Of a DNA stretch of 7,521 nt, positions 6,052 to 7,521 are shown piece by piece. The stretch lies in assembly GCA_031285115.1 (NCBI GenBank), contig JAITWU010000081.1, forward strand, positions 1 to 7,521, written 5' to 3'. This DNA comes from Azonexus sp. Its GTDB lineage: Bacteria; Pseudomonadota; Gammaproteobacteria; Burkholderiales; Rhodocyclaceae. The notes beneath the pieces were generated by a model, which did no database searches, was not told the origin of the DNA, and was given only the letters and a program-made list of their open reading frames with translations. Position 1 is the stretch's first letter; each line of letters begins with the position of its first letter. The translations under genes were made by a program, and so were the position numbers.

Positions 6052-7335
6052 ATGACCCAACCCATCTACCTCATCGACGGCGCGCGCACGCCCTTTCTCA
6101 AAGCGCAAAAAGGGCCGGGGCCGTTTGCCGCTTCCGACCTCGCCACGCAGGCTGGCCGCGCCTTGCTGCTGCGCCAGCCGTTTGCGCCGGATGCTCTCGA
6201 CGAAGTGATCCTCGGCTGCGCCGCGCCCTCGCCGGACGAAACCAATATCGGCCGCATGGTCGCCCTGCGCCTCGGTTGCGGCAAAAAAACGCCGGGCTGG
6301 ACGGTGATGCGCAATTGCGCAAGCGGTATGCAGGCGCTCGATTCGGCCATCGCCAACATCCGTTGCGGGCGCTCGCAACTGGTGCTGGCGGGCGGCGTCG
6401 ACGCCCTCTCAAGAGCGCCGCTGCTCTATTCGGAAGCGATGGTGCGCTGGTTTGCCGGGATGATGAATCAACGCACGGCGACACAGAAATTCCGCCACTT
6501 CCTCAAACTGCGTCCGGCGGCGCTGTTGTCGCCGGTGATCGGCCTCATGAAAGGCTTGACCGATCCCGTTGTCGGCCTCCTGATGGGGCAGACTGCGGAA
6601 AATCTCGCTTGGCAGTTCGGTATTGACCGGCAGCAGATGGATGAATTTTCCGTCCGCAGCCACCAACGCGCCTTGGCCGCGAGAGAAGCCGGGCATTTTG
6701 ACGAAATCGTCCCGCTCATCGACGGTGACGGCAAGGTCTACGCCATCGACGACGGCGTGCGGCCCGACGCTGATCTCGCGGGCATGGCTAAACCGAAGCC
6801 CTTTTTCGACAAAAAATACGGCAATATCACCGCCGCCAACAGCTCGCAAATCACCGACGGCGCGGCCTGGCTGCTGCTGGCTTCGGAACAGGCCGTAGAC
6901 AAATGGGGGCTGCAACCGCTCGGCAAAATCATCGACAGCCAATGGTCGGGGCTGGAGCCGGAACAAATGGGTCTCGGCCCGGTTCATGCGAGCACGCCGC
7001 TATTGCAGCGCCACGGCCTGCAACTCGCCGACATTGATTACTGGGAGTTGAACGAAGCCTTTGCCGCCCAGGTTCTCGGCTGCCTTGCCGCCTGGCGGGA
7101 CGACGCTTGGTGCCGCGAACAGCTCGACCTGCCCGCCGCCTTCGGCCAGATTGACGAAACACGCCTCAACATCGACGGCGGCGCCATCGCCATCGGCCAC
7201 CCGGTCGGCGCTTCGGGCGCGCGCATCGTTTTGCATTTGCTGCACGTCTTGCGCCGCCACCATGCCAAACGCGGCATCGCCACCATCTGCATCGGCGGCG
7301 GTTTGGGTGGAGCGATGCTGGTGGAGGCTTGCTAA
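6052..7335 (+). CDS. Acetyl-CoA C-acyltransferase / thiolase, FadI-like (427 aa)
   Basis: The enzyme performs the last step of beta-oxidation, CoA-dependent cleavage of 3-ketoacyl-CoA into acetyl-CoA and a shortened acyl-CoA. It is probably cytosolic. The catalytic residues are all visible: nucleophile C89 in RNCASGMQALDSA, NEAFAAQ at 334-340, H383 in GGAIAIGHPVGASGAR, and C413 in CIGGGLGGAML. The start MTQPIYLIDGARTPF matches the usual thiolase N-terminus. Length and the internal loop (a segment rich in Leu, Lys and Arg at about 145-178 before the GQTAENLA motif) resemble FadI and trifunctional-enzyme beta subunits more than short FadA enzymes. It has NEAFA where E. coli FadI has HEAFA. The gene begins 1 nt after the fadE stop. 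No hydratase/3-hydroxyacyl-CoA dehydrogenase follows within the window. Thiolase identity is certain; FadI versus FadA assignment is less so. Confidence 0.93.
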   Translation: MTQPIYLIDGARTPFLKAQKGPGPFAASDLATQAGRALLLRQPFAPDALDEVILGCAAPSPDETNIGRMVALRLGCGKKTPGWTVMRNCASGMQALDSAIANIRCGRSQLVLAGGVDALSRAPLLYSEAMVRWFAGMMNQRTATQKFRHFLKLRPAALLSPVIGLMKGLTDPVVGLLMGQTAENLAWQFGIDRQQMDEFSVRSHQRALAAREAGHFDEIVPLIDGDGKVYAIDDGVRPDADLAGMAKPKPFFDKKYGNITAANSSQITDGAAWLLLASEQAVDKWGLQPLGKIIDSQWSGLEPEQMGLGPVHASTPLLQRHGLQLADIDYWELNEAFAAQVLGCLAAWRDDAWCREQLDLPAAFGQIDETRLNIDGGAIAIGHPVGASGARIVLHLLHVLRRHHAKRGIATICIGGGLGGAMLVEAC

Positions 7336-7339
7336 ATAG

Positions 7340-7373
7340 CCCCTCTCCCCTGGTGGGAGAGGGGTTGGGGAGG
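7340..7373. repeat. C-rich/G-rich hairpin repeat after the thiolase gene, possible operon terminator
   Basis: CCCCTCTCCC (7340-7349) pairs perfectly with GGGAGAGGGG (7355-7364) around a CTGGT loop, followed by TTGGGGAGGG. This CCCTCTCCC...GGGAGAGGG form is a widespread dispersed repeat in GC-rich bacterial genomes, often just after genes. It starts 4 nt after the thiolase stop. With no T run it is not a classical intrinsic terminator, though the stem could stabilise the 3' end or slow polymerase. Confidence 0.6.
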
Positions 7374-7374
7374 G

Positions 7375-7521
7375 TACAACCTCGTCACCTCCTTTACGCC
7401 CGAACCTTGGGACATGGTTTACAAGTTAAATTGCATTGGAGCCTTGAAGGAGAAGCCCGATGCCCTGGAAAGAGACTTGTACCGTGGAACAACGCGAACT
7501 ATTCATTCGTCAGTGGTTGAG
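7375..7521 (+). mobile_element. Left part of an IS481-type insertion sequence (runs off right edge)
   Basis: The element is called from the transposase start at 7460. The boundary is a guess: after the G-rich repeat the sequence changes to TACAACCTCGTCACCTCC and on through GGACATGGTTTACA (7410-7423), in the position of an IS left end and leader. The other terminal repeat and target duplication are outside the window, so the exact left end cannot be fixed. Confidence 0.5.
7460..7521 (+). CDS. IS481-family transposase, N-terminal 20 codons (partial)
   Basis: The visible translation, MPWKETCTVEQRELFIRQWL, matches the usual start of IS481-family transposases: MPWKE followed by a helix with a xxQRxxFxxxWL pattern, the beginning of the helix-turn-helix DNA-binding part. 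The DDE catalytic domain lies beyond the right edge. The ATG at 7460 is preceded by AAGGAG (7447-7452) with a 7-nt spacing. It is transcribed in the same direction as the fatty-acid operon and is separated from it by the hairpin repeat. Whether the copy is intact cannot be judged. Confidence 0.75.
   Translation, partial: MPWKETCTVEQRELFIRQWL

Noticed and set aside
4152..6065. Long open frame on the minus strand opposite fadE (637 codons)
   Set aside because: It is the mirror of a high-GC gene with strong third-position bias. The plus strand encodes unmistakable FadE motifs and the minus translation has no recognisable domain.
1..7521. CRISPR array, tRNA or rRNA gene
   Set aside because: No regularly spaced repeats, cloverleaf-like segments or conserved rRNA stretches were seen.

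Overview
The window is GC-rich DNA with closely spaced genes and strong GC bias at third codon positions. It probably comes from a proteobacterium. The gene types, codon style and the TetR-controlled fatty-acid locus fit a betaproteobacterium, perhaps Rhodocyclales-like. That placement is inference, because no rRNA or other taxonomic marker is present.

Left edge (1-729): the N-terminal part of a CidA/LrgA-type membrane protein runs leftward out of the window. A divergent, partly AT-rich spacer separates it from a small rightward gene for a 75-residue Gln-rich protein of unknown function. A strong intrinsic terminator follows that gene, and just upstream of the terminator lies a degenerate second copy of the gene's C-terminal codons.

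Middle (730-2753): two genes overlap by ATGA and are probably translationally coupled. The first encodes an unrecognised protein with two N-terminal membrane helices and a soluble domain. The second encodes an unusual fusion of a thioredoxin-reductase-like FAD/NAD(P)H oxidoreductase, lacking the redox CxxC, with a complete dihydroneopterin aldolase (FolB) domain.

Spacer (2754-2974): a long imperfect inverted repeat resembling a mobile or dispersed palindromic element is followed by a promoter. The -10 of that promoter overlaps a near-perfect 24-bp palindrome, the likely operator of the next gene.

Right (2975-7335): a fatty-acid beta-oxidation operon encodes a TetR/PsrA-like regulator, a large FadE-type acyl-CoA dehydrogenase and a FadI-like thiolase, separated by 37 and 1 nt. 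The simplest model is that the TetR protein represses its own operon and is relieved by acyl-CoA. FadE then makes 2-enoyl-CoA and the thiolase performs the last cleavage. The hydratase/3-hydroxyacyl-CoA dehydrogenase (FadB/FadJ type) needed between them is not in this window. A C-rich/G-rich hairpin repeat ends the operon, and the start of an IS481-type transposase runs off the right edge.
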